Shown here: positions 1-11,900 of the stretch, in pieces
Position numbering within the stretch: position 1 is the stretch's first letter
Layout: the number at the start of each line of letters is the position of its first letter
Assembly (NCBI RefSeq): GCF_001949145.1
Contig: NW_019091536.1
Coordinates: 74,180 to 121,481, forward strand
Length of the DNA stretch: 47,302 bases
From: Acanthaster planci
Taxonomy: Eukaryota; Echinodermata; Asteroidea; Valvatida; Acanthasteridae
Direction: 5' to 3'
The notes under the pieces: generated by a model
Told to the model about the DNA's origin: nothing
What the model saw: only the letters and a program-made list of their open reading frames with translations
Databases searched by the model: none
Translations under genes and position numbers: made by a program

Positions 1-1563
1 ACTACAAGCACTGTAAATAAACCTTTTTAAAAATGAATCTTCATTAAAAGTCTGAAAAAGTACGAACTTATCACACAAGAACCAACAGGACCTTTGTAAT
101 GTATAATTTGAGAGTCTCAACACACGGGTTGTCCTATAATACAACCCCTAAATGCTAAAATTTGTTAATTTTTATCATGAAAATAACTTAAACATGTATA
201 CGGGTTAGGGTTTTTAATAATCATCTTTCCCTAGCTTTCTCAAAAACTTTAGATTATGAATGCTGGGTCAAGCACACTTAAAGATACACCTGACCTAAGA
301 GGTGGTGTTTTCATGCATGGGCAAGGTGAAAAAAAAAGACCATAAAGTACGACCCTACCTTAAAAGTGACCTTTCTTTAAATATCCACCAATCCTAAATA
401 ATCAGCAAAGACACATACCACAGTGACAGATCAAGAAGAAAAAAAGTTGAAGTTATTTTTATAGACATGAAAATAAAATCTGGGCATTTGGGGTTATAAT
501 AATCCTGGGGAAACCTGTAGATGTCATTATTTGAGTTAACTTAAAGTTCTGAGTTGTACAATTAATCACGACACTTCTATAACTAAATAACTTCAGTTAC
601 ATGTGAAATAAATTCACAACTTTATTGATAAGCTTTAAATAATAAAACTCGACAACAATAAACTATAGAAATGGCATGATTAAAAATGCACTTTTTTAGC
701 CCAGCACAACTTAATGTTCTAGACCAGAACTTCTTTGAAAAAACCTGAAAGCCACACAGAAGAAGAAACATCCGACAAAAACAATAAATGAACCCTGTAA
801 ATGCAAATTTGGCAGCCTGGTAATTTCTGACTGACGTTGCCTTTATGCTCCTTTTTTTACCGACAGCCCTTTTAAACAGGACTGCATGTCACCGTCACTT
901 GTGAAATCTTGATGACTTCATTTAATTCTAAAGGCTACACGTAGTTCATTTAAAAAATAAATAGCTCCTAACCACTTGAACTATTGCTTGCACATTCTTT
1001 AAAAGATGCTGTTAACTTCGTCATAAATAGGTAAAAATACGGAATCACAATTTCACAATTATTAAGATGTTAAATTTCCCCCACATTTTTTGCATTAGAT
1101 CAGGTGGGAATATGTAGGTGTGTAGGAGGTCAGCCAATAAAAATATATTTCAGTTATTTTAAAGCTGAAGTGGCCATCAGTTGTCTTACAAGTGAGATGC
1201 TGTACTTACATGTGTACTTACCTTATGATACCATGATGTACATAATTTGTTCTCACGGTACAATGATGTATACCTGATGGGCACGTACACCTGTACTTGT
1301 TCTCAAGTTTTGAAAATGAAGAACTACTGAGTGTCTCTGAAAAGACTACAACAGAATCTGAAAACGTTTCAGCGAGTGAAACTAAAAGTAAAACCATGCT
1401 TCTAATCAAACTGCGTTTTAACCTTGCACAGTCAAAAAATGCACCTGCCACTGCAGTGGGCCCCATTTTGTGCAGTTACATAGACACACAAATTTGCTTA
1501 GCAGAAATGGGTTATCAGCTTCAAAAGCAACGAGGTGAACATTGCCTGTGCCTGGCTTTCCGA

Positions 1564-1608
1564 TAAGCTAAGCTAAGCTAAGCTAAGCTAAGCTAAGCTA
1601 AGCTAAGC
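1564..1608. repeat. (TAAGC)9 pentanucleotide microsatellite
   Basis: Nine uninterrupted copies of TAAGC are visible directly. The unit is not a canonical animal telomere repeat (TTAGGG), so this is best called a simple tandem repeat. Confidence 0.97.
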
Positions 1609-1861
1609 TGTTTTCTCTGTGGCTCTGGAAAACTGGGCCCTGGTGACTTGATACCATTTTGCTAGAAGCCCCACATTTTTTAATCTCTACAGCCATCTGA
1701 TAATTACGATTTAAAAATACTGTTGTCCCCCTAAAACCAGAAATCTTAAAAAATTGTGCCCAACTGCAGATACCAACAAGTGACATTATACAAGTAATGA
1801 ATGTTTGAATGCAATAGTAAGAATAGTCCATGAGGTAATGTTCAATCTATCACCAACTAAA

Positions 1862-1903
1862 ATTCATGCAGTGGAAAGTGTGTACTCTTTCCACTGCATG
1901 AAT
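1862..1903. repeat. Perfect inverted repeat, 17-bp arms, 8-nt loop
   Basis: The left arm ATTCATGCAGTGGAAAG at 1862-1878 is exactly complementary to the right arm at 1887-1903, with an 8-base loop TGTGTACT. The arms have no mismatch, so it is either recent or maintained. It may lie in the distal GBA2 3' UTR. There is no evidence for a small-RNA gene beyond the fold itself. Confidence 0.9.
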
Positions 1904-2754
1904 GTGAAACGTTGTTATTTAATGTCTGAATAAATCATCTTGGTGTGAAAGGTGCTGTTCTACTGGCTCATTCTGGCTTGTTTTATGTTTTACTGTGTAT
2001 CATTCTCTCTGTGTGGAAAGCAGTGACTGTACCGCCCGCCCTTCTGTTGCCTGTGTTGTTCAATGTTCCTTGTTTGAAGAGCACTGACTATTCCTACCAT
2101 ACTCATGCGTATGCAATACATCGCTCTGTTAAACAGTTAACGTCAAATGGTCAGCGTTTAACATCATGTGATTGACTGCCCATTGATCAGGTGATGGGGA
2201 TTTTAAAAAATACACATCAGTAAATGTGACATATGACTTGCACTTGCAGATTAGATACATTTAACATGTCAAAGTGTACAGGCAAGCTGACTTACATTGT
2301 CAGCATCATCCTATGCCCAAGTGGAATGCATACATGTAGGTGTCACGGATTCTGGCCAGAACGTATCAACCACCCACCATCAAGGAAATGAGTCCACTTA
2401 GCTCGGTTTCTTCAAGTCCCATGATTAGATCCCGGTCCAAATCTTTTCCTTTATGCACATGGAAAGCAGACATTTGCTTTTTAATTAATGTAAATCAGTT
2501 TGTAGGAGTGTGTTCATTTTGTTCAGAAATTACTTAGTGGCAATACTGTACCAATCACACATACACAGATTTACTTTTCGCCTCTGACATCAGCTTCGCT
2601 ACAGCCCTGGACCTTTTCAAATTACACACCTGATTGCACTAAGCACGCAGGCTGTCTGCATGCCACAAATGAAAATACTGTTCACGTAATGCACACCTGT
2701 TCCAACCATTATTTGCAACTAACTTTCGCACGCATGCACACACACCTTGGCCAG

Positions 2755-2994
2755 TCATATATTCCCGTTGCAGTTCTCCCCAGGGGATTTAACGGCATCC
2801 TCCAATGCTGCCTGCTTGTGGCGGTTCTCCAGCGCCCACTGCATGGCCCAGATAGCCAGGGGACGCATGTAGCCTGAGGAGCGGAAAGCTTGCTTCAGCA
2901 TGATAGCTTCAGGGGTCTGGAAACCCAGGCCAGCTCGCTCGTAGCAGGTGTGGTAAATACCACTGGCTGTCTGAAAGCCCTCTTTCACCAACCC
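2755..2994 (-). CDS. GBA2: GBA2 exon 16 (residues 787-865, stop)
   Basis: Encodes [26 protein letters not shown] and [14 protein letters not shown], then a divergent tail ending NGNI and TGA at 2755-2757. The C-terminal tail after WAL is shorter than in human. Confidence 0.95.
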   Translation of the reverse strand, partial: GLVKEGFQTASGIYHTCYERAGLGFQTPEAIMLKQAFRSSGYMRPLAIWAMQWALENRHKQAALEDAVKSPGENCNGNI

Positions 2995-5900
2995 CTGGGA
3001 TTTTTTCGGCAGAAAGAAAGGAAAGCTATTTTCATTTCAGGCAAAATTCACCAGTGCTTGCAATAGGAACAGATACATAAAATATTCATTTATGATTCAT
3101 AAATAACTAAGACAATATGTCATTCCTATTGGTCAAGAGACCATCATGTGGCCAGTCTTAAACAGTTGATAAAGCAATGGCTGATTGTGCGTCACCTCAC
3201 TCAGTACGTGCCACGCGTGCACCAATGTCCGTATAAGCAGATTGTTTGCGACTGCTGGCAAGAACATACAATAACATGGCTAATGGGTGACTTGAAAAAT
3301 GAAGTAAAACTGTTGAACACAATCGCTGGAAATTTGTAATTTATAAACTTGCTTTGACTTTCCAACTCACAAGGTATTTACGAATAGGAATAAAGATGTT
3401 CTTGGCCGATCTTAAATTAACGTTTAACCACTACCAGCCNNNNNNNNNNNNNNNNNNNNNNNNNNNNNNNNNNNNNNNNNNNNNNNNNNNNNNNNNNNNN
3501 NNNNNNNNNNNNNNNNNNNNNNNNNNNNNNNNNNNNNNNNNNNNNNNNNNNNNNNNNNNNNNNNNNNNNNNNNNNNNNNNNNNNNNNNNNNNNNNNNNNN
3601 NNNNNNNNNNNNNNNNNNNNNNNNNNNNNNNNNNNNNNNNNNNNNNNNNNNNNNNNNNNNNNNNNNNNNNNNNNNNNNNNNNNNNNNNNNNNNNNNNNNN
3701 NNNNNNNNNNNNNNNNNNNNNNNNNNNNNNNNNNNNNNNNNNNNNNNNNNNNNNNNNNNNNNNNNNNNNNNNNNNNNNNNNNNNNNNNNNNNNNNNNNNN
3801 NNNNNNNNNNNNNNNNNNNNNNNNNNNNNNNNNNNNNNNNNNNNNNNNNNNNNNNNNNNNNNNNNNNNNNNNNNNNNNNNNNNNNNNNNNNNNNNNNNNN
3901 NNNNNNNNNNNNNNNNNNNNNNNNNNNNNNNNNNNNNNNNNNNNNNGTTGAAAAATGCCCCGGTCCGAAGTGGTTAAGACCGGCTCAGGAGAATGGACCC
4001 TGATAATGCCCTCAACTTGCAGCTTGAGCATTAGTCATGTCCAATCTCTTGAGCCGGTCTAAAACGAACGTTTAAGACTGGCCAAGCACATATTTATTCC
4101 CTTATTAATAACTCCTTCAGCATCCTTGCTTATCCTGATTCCTCCCTAGTTATAATTTACGCAGGAACCGGTGACACAGAATCACGAGTGAACCACTTCA
4201 CGAGAGAGAGATTTCCACTGCCTTTTCATTGTTGACATTTCAACACCTTTCCTAGCTTGTTATCCTATTCATTCCTTCCCCAAACAATTACTGGTAATCC
4301 GTAATCAAACACCAACAAATTGCAGGGTTCGCCTGCCCCTGCTTTCAAGTGCTGAAGCATGAAATTGTAGATAGTGTTCTCCGTTTTGCTACAGTCTTTT
4401 TTCACAATTTGAAGTTTGCTGAGTGAAGTTTGTTGAGATGAGTGAATAGGCTTAGGACTTGCAGTAGATGTAGATCTGTGTGGCCAAGTTGATGGGCATG
4501 TACACAGAGAACAGGCAAGAGCATCCATCCTTCATCCTACCTCCTGGATCATGCTGGCAGCGAGGCCGTATGTCACCCCTGTCCACACCTCTTCGCTCTG
4601 CATGGTGGAGCAGTCGATCCGCCCGTTGGGCTTGACCCCGTTCACTGCCCCAAACCGCCCCTCCCGGAAGGGCAAGACGTTGGTCCGGTAGACTGTCTCC
4701 AGCGCGCTGCGGACGTGGTTGGCGGGGAAGATGTCAGCGCCTGTCTGGTCCCTGGCCAGGTTACAGGCCCTCAGGTACCACTGGCCTGCCAACTGGTCGG
4801 CCATGCACGTCTGGCTGAGTGGTGAATGGCTACTGTCATAGTTGTAATACTTGCCTGGAGGAAGAGTTTGAAAACTTAATAACCTCTCAACTGTTACAAC
4901 AGATACAATATTGAGGCTACGCCTGTAATTAGCTTCTTCAGGATTTAAAAGCAGTGCAGGAGGAGATGATAAAATGAATATCGAGAATAACCGTATTACA
5001 CGGTGACTGTAATTGAAGGCACTCTACACTGGTTGCTGTTTACTTCTTTGGCACCAAACTGCAGTAAGGTATGGAAGTTTTCTCTTACCGTTCCACAGTT
5101 TGGCTTCGTAAGAAACCTTTCCCTTGTCCAGAATTGCTGAATACTCTGAGGCATCTGTGTCGTGGCCAAGAATGTGCGCCATTTCCACCATGCAACGCAA
5201 CGCAGCCAACCACAGCCCACCACAGTATGCACTGCAAAGGGTAGAATAATAATAATGAACATTTATAGAGTGCCGATATCCGCCGCGACGGCACTCACGG
5301 CACTAGTAAGCAAAAACATCCAATAATGTTAAGTTGAGGAATATTAACCAAATGTTTGTCGATGCAAATAGGATTTTAATCTGTCCTTGAATGTGTCAAG
5401 TGATCTCAACGGTCTCATAGTTTCCGGTAAAGAGTTCCAATGTTTGGGTGCTGCAATCCAAAAGCTTCTCTCCCCCAATGATGACAAGCCATATACAAAA
5501 ATGATTTTGTCAACTTGGAGCTACTCCTAAAAAAAATCTGTTCTAAAACTATTGAAAAAACACAGTGGTTTCAAGAACATATTCAGGTTGCAAGATGGTA
5601 CACAGTTTGAAAACACAGCACTGGATAAAAAATGCAATCTGTAATTATCCTAAAAACATTATAAACGTCTGAAATGTGCTGGACAGGAATAAAGTCTTAA
5701 AATTCAATCTTAAGAATTCGAACTAACAAGGTGAAAATAACTTTCAAGAGAACTCTGTAACAATGGGCAAAAGACAGTTACCAGTTCGTTTTTCTTAAAC
5801 ATGGAAAATTAATGAACAATTGGTAAAGGGACAGAAGTTCTAACAAAAAAAAAAGAAATGAGAAAAACCAGTGAATTTGACTTCATTTTTTTCATTGATA

Positions 5901-8900
5901 CAATTTTGTGAATGAAATATTTGGCCACAGTGGATCAGTTTATTTCTTCAAGAAAGATTTTCAGATGAAAATAAGATTGTTCAGTTTAAGTAGCAATATG
6001 GCTGAGAGAGGCAACAGCATCAGTCCAACCTGGCTCCTGTCATCACCCAGGCATCATAAGTCTGGTCCGGCATGCCAGAGTTGTCAATCAAACCGTCGTC
6101 GTCAATGTCTTGTAGCTTGGCTGTTTCCATGACAGTCTATAGACAAAACAACCAACACAAATTCAGACGATGTGGACTACATTTCACATGATGTAAAAAG
6201 AGTTTAAGAATAAACCAAAATAAACAGGGAGCTAAAAGGAGGATATACATCAAAGGTCTACTAAGACAGTATAAAGTGACTGTATCTTGGTGCTCTCCAC
6301 TAGTAAAACAAATAAACACCTCGTGGCATGTTTTAATAACTAAGGACACAAGGAATGACAAAGGAATGCTTTTGTCACTAGGCTTCTGACTAAGTGACTT
6401 GGCATCGACTTGTAGGGATCTTGTGGTGAGCTCCACAATCAGATTTTGCTGGACAATGTTGCCTACGCCCAATTACGTTCCAGGTCCTCACCTTGCACTT
6501 TGGGTACATCTCTCTGAGAAACACAAGGTCTTGGATCTGGTAGAAGTCCCGATAGATCATCAAGACAAACTTGAGGTTTAGGTCCTTCCACTGGCAGGTG
6601 TCGTGCTGATAGTAACCGTTGATTCTCTTCCACGGTTCCTCTTCTGCAGAGAGTAAGGTCAGAAAGAAGACATGAGGTGGTGTATGTGGTGGTATGCACA
6701 AGCAGTCCTTCATAACTCTGCAAAGAGTTGATTGGGACACAGACTGAGACTGGTGTCTGTGAGACCACACAAATGTTGCTCGCTAAGCAGTGATACAAGG
6801 GCTGGGTTTTAGATGGCTTGTTCAGGGGTTTACTTTTCTGGGAATGCTGTACTTGGAATAGGATCACACACCACCTCCTAGTCAGGGATTTGGACGAACA
6901 CACGAATAAAACGTGTGGGATGTTAACTTTTGAACAGTCCCTCAACAACAGCAAAATGACCAACATAGCTGGAGATGATTAGTTCATTTTGTATTTAACA
7001 TAACATAAAATAATTTTCCATGTCACAGAAATGAACGTTTCCTTTTCCAAACGGGAACAGACTCTTGAATAATGTACATGGACACTGCCATGTTGCATGC
7101 TTATTTTTCACTGCCAGCGATATATGATAGATGGCCCTCATAACCAATTGCTCACTCCTGGCATTCAAGTGGCTGAGCCATGAACAAAAAATTGAGCTGT
7201 TCTTGGAAGTGTAAAAACACGCTACCAAAACTCAGCCCGGAGCTCAAGACACACGTACATTGCCACCAACCTGACTGCCGTCAGATGGCACTTACATCCA
7301 TTTATTTCATGGCATGACGTTCTGAAATCATCTGCTTGTCAGTCACAGTCCTCATGCAATTCCCCACGAACAGTACACACAGTGAACAATGCTAACACTG
7401 TCCTATACTCATTCACATAGCCAAGGTTATGTGTCATCTTATTGGATAGAACTTCAGTCCCGTTCAGGTAAAATTATTGGCGACGGCATTTATAGTACAA
7501 GTCGATTGGGCAAATGCTTTTGTACCACAATATTCAATGATTCTATCATCTTGTTTTCACGATACAGGTTAGTATTTACGATCTATATTCACCGTTCTAG
7601 CTTTGCAGGTGCCATCTGTACAATGTGCTCATCAGAATCATAATGTTGCTCGTGAGCTCTCCATCCTATTAAATTCTGTCGCTCTGCATGTCCCTTGGCT
7701 TTGTTACTACCAGCACTTGTCAAGAAGCACAAAATGAAACACCTTTGGCTATTAAAATCCACCAAAGGAGTTTCTTTTCGAGGTAGAATCTGCACTGCCA
7801 ACGGCATCTCTGCCGCATACTGAAATGCGTGTCATGCATGCCAAGACCGAAGACGACAACAAAAGCCTGAAACCTACCAGGATCTCCTATGTCGTGTGGT
7901 ATACAATCAGCCAGCTTCCGTGTTGCTTGTTTGCCGTTGGCTAACTGGCTATAGGATTCATCATCCGTCACACTGACACAACTGCCTGTGGAATAAGAAA
8001 AATTGATATACTAAGCGTCTATCTGATAAACTAAGCATCTATCAATTAACCCCCCCCCCAACACCTTCAGGCATATACCAAAATACAATGGACTATTGCA
8101 TACATTTTGGTCAGTACCAACAATGAAGGACCTTTCTTCACAGCTGACATCATATTCATCTTTTGCCTAAAGACAAGGTAGTCTTTGACCCTTACCTCCT
8201 AAGGATCTTTGCAAGGAATGCTTTATTAATCCCTAAATCAAGGGCTGATATTCATAAAATCCTGCCAACTTAGCAGCTGACTAGGCCTTAGCAGCCTGCT
8301 AAAAAAGTGTCCTGCTCCATGGTTACCAACTAATTTAGTAGTCATAAAATTTGGCTAAGGAAGCTACCAGCTAGTTGGCAGCTAGATAAACATACAGCTA
8401 GGACATTGGGCAGTTCTTCATAACCAAAACAGGAAAATGTATATTTGCATGTCAAAAGGATGTTTCAGATGGGTCAAATGACTTTTAGGAACAGCAGTCA
8501 ACTACATGTAGGCTTAGCATTTTTTTGTGAATTGCACGGTTTAGTTGTGCAAGTTCAAGTATACATCTCGCCATGTTTGCGGCTCAATGTGTAACCTACA
8601 AATGATTTAGTTGCCAACCAGTGACTTAGAGACATCTCAGATCAACTCTAATGTTAGCAGCCAACTTAGCAACTTGAGCAGGGAGAATTGATATTCCCGA
8701 TGCTTGTTTTTCAAAGAAGGAGATTGGTGAGTGTATTTTGAGAGGAAGTTTTCACTAATCTTTTCTTCTTTTCTGTTGTAGGAAGTAAGGGTCACAAATG
8801 GACAAACAAGAGTCTTTACAAACAGGCATTGCTCGCAGAATGTTCCACTATTATCAGTTGCATTCAATTCATGGAATTTATCAGCGAAGTGTTGCTGCAT

Positions 8901-11900
8901 TTCTTTTCAACAGTAGGTGGAAAAGCTTGAAAAAAAACCCAAAAAACACATTAACAAGTATCATTCACTCTTTCTGTGACATATATCAAATACTTACCTA
9001 TAAAATCTTGTAGACTAATCTCAATCCGTGGCCATAGCATTGTCAAGGCAAACGAAGCATAGAAATGAACATCATACGTGTTGAACATCCTATACTCATG
9101 ACCTGGGGAAAAGAACACATCAAACTTTGATATTCATCATACTGGTATTTATAAGGTTTGTTGAAAAGTCAACTGCCAAGTAGGCTCCCTTCCTCCATGA
9201 AGCTCCCCTTTGTTCAAGCATGAGATAGATGTGTAGTGACCTTGAGCAAGTCGCTTTACTCCCACTTGACCTCTCTCAACCCGTGGCTATTAATGGAGTA
9301 CCGGGTACCTGTGAGGGGCTGAGATAGTTGTGTTTGATCAGCCATTTGTACCTAAAATGGCAGCACAGAGCTGTACCGGTATAGTCCCTAGGGAGCTGAG
9401 ATAGATTTTTAGGAATATTTATGGGCCCGGTGAGCAAGGGAAATAAAAACAATGATGATGGAAGCTTTGTAAATAAATACCCATAATTGTGATTATTATT
9501 TACCCTCGAGGTATGCAAACAGGCCCACGTCTTTCCTGAGTTTGGCCATTTTACAGGGCCTGTCCGGTGTGCTGTTGCTGCCTGCTGGGCTGCCGTTAGC
9601 CCGGTCTTCCTGTAGCTCCAACCAGACGGAGCCCCCGTCTGACATGAAGTATAGCTCATTGAACAAGGCCGACTTGTACCAGGCTGGGTAGAAACTGAAG
9701 TGAGAAACAAAGAACGGAATAAAATTGAAGTTTACTATCTGACAAAATTGCCTGTGACACATTACGGCATTCATCCATGACACAATGACTTTTGCTGATG
9801 TCCTAACTGTGACACAAGACCCAAGGTCATGGTTGACCATGAAATTGCTGAACTGCCAAATAATTAAACCAATGACCGACTGTCATTAACTACTGTATGG
9901 CTGCCAAATTGTGCTCTCATAAGCTTCAAACATAAGAAAAAACCTTTGACTGTCAATAAAGTCGCTTGATTTTCCCTAAACAAAATATGAACCTTGAATA
10001 AAGCAACATTCAAAACAATTGGTTGTTTTTATTATTAAGCATTTCTGGTAATGACTCAAAGGATTCCTCAAAAGTGCCCTAGGTACTGTGGCTCGCAAGC
10101 CTGAAGGAACCTCTAGAGAGGAGACAATGAGAAGCAGTTACAGTTATTGAGGTGGGGGGAACCCTGGAGGAATGCTCTGAGTAAAAACCCATGGAATCAA
10201 GTAGGGATTGAAAACCCAATCCACACGTGGACTGAGCCAGGATTCAAAACTGGACTGCAGAGATGGAAGGCGAAGAAAGAACCACTATGCCAACCTGACT
10301 CCCCGAACTCGTATTGCACACTCTTCACCTAAACTGCAAACCTCACTATGAATAAAAGCATTCACGGACATAATACACTGTACTGACATTTCCATAAAAA
10401 TGTCCCTAACACAGATGAAAGAATAAGCCAGACTCAATGCACCTGTCACAGGTTGGAGGGGGGAACATGGCTTAGAGGAGGGGGTTCCAAAATATTTGCA
10501 TTATTAAAGTAAAAAATCCTGATTGAGATGGACACATACTCTTCCTCGAGGATAGGTCTCTGCCAGGACTCAATGGCCTCCTCCCACTGGGGGTAATTGC
10601 GTAGAGCATGACTGCATAGTCTGGGGGCCGCCTTACCATCCTGACCAAACCAGCGTGTGTACCGCCTGCAGAGTAAAAACATTAACTGTGTTAAATAATT
10701 GATTGTGGTAGTCACTTCTCACAAGTGATCTTAGCCCAATTTCATGGCTCTGCTAACTGCTTGTAAACAATTTCCGCTTACCATAGCAGAAAGTTCCGTG
10801 TTTATGGTAAGTGTGTTTCACCTATTCGCAGGGAAATTTGGGTTATGTGCATGTGTTAATTCCGTAACGACGAGTCTCTGCCTACTTGGTTGGCATGGAA
10901 TATAGCGCTGGGGCTGTAAGCACAAAGTGTTGATTTTATGTGCAAAATTCTGTGCTTAGCAAAGCCATGAAGCTGGGCTTAGTTCTGACTAACTAATCCT
11001 CCAAACTTTAGTAGTTTAGCTCAGATTAGTTCTGAGCATACATCAATCTCACATTTTGTTAGTCAAGGGCAACACCCAAGTATAAAAATTTGCAAGAAAC
11101 TGGATAAAAAATTGGAAGCTTCCACTTGAGATAAAGGCAGCTTTGTGAAATGAAAGCAGCAAAGAACCCTCCCTGTCAGTTCTAAAAATGAAAACCCTCA
11201 ATTATATATAACGGGTTTGCCCTTACCCAACGTATATTAATAAACACTGTATGCTCAGTGCTTGTCCGAGAGCTTGCAAAAAAAAAAAAAAAAAAAGCAA
11301 GCTCTCGGACAAGCACTGAGCATACAGTGTTTATTAATATACATGTACGTTGGGTAAGGGCAAACCCGTTATATATAATTAACATCTCCCCACCGCAAAA
11401 AATACATCTTGAAAACCCTCAAATAAGCAAAGTAAGGGCAACTGGATGCATAACCTTGTATATTCCAGCATGGTGGAGCATTAAATAAACAATACAGAGA
11501 ATGTGGTTAAATGAAAATAGGAATGGACACTCTTTGGTTTACTAAATGCATGAACAAGAGCCTGGTATGGACCAATCGGGTTGTAAACTCACTATTGTCA
11601 ATTTTGGTAAATTAGTGTGTTCAATTAGTCGATGATAGGCCTGATCAACCCAAATGGCAATGTATGTTCTATTGCCTGTTGTTTCTGTCATGAAAAGTCA
11701 CAACAAGATATCCACTATATTAGGTAGTGATAAACGCAATAACAAGGCTAGGCAGCTGTGGGTGATCAGGTGATCCAGTGAAAGGTGTAGTGTCAGGTGA
11801 CACAGAATTGAAGACGGCTAGGTTGCCGTTCCGGAGTGATCGGGTCATCCAGTATAAATGTAGTGTGTCAGGTGGCACCACGCATTCCTTGTCTCGTGTG

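Larger units (their letters stand above)
1..2754. other. Non-coding flank downstream of GBA2
   Basis: No coding exon could be supported here. The stretch lies just 3' of the GBA2 stop codon (gene on minus strand), so part of it should be the GBA2 3' UTR. The nearest canonical minus-strand AATAAA that I see is far away, near 617-622, so the true 3' end is unknown. It contains a (TAAGC)9 repeat at 1564-1608 and a perfect 17-bp-arm hairpin at 1862-1903. Short open frames here look like chance. Confidence 0.6.

Noticed and set aside
3354-4031. Long open frames of about 200 codons over 3354-4031
   Set aside because: They are mostly N. The same applies to the frames across 34525-35350.
11182-11488. 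Overlapping open frames on both strands at 11182-11488
   Set aside because: They are the two arms of the foldback element read in each direction, not genes.
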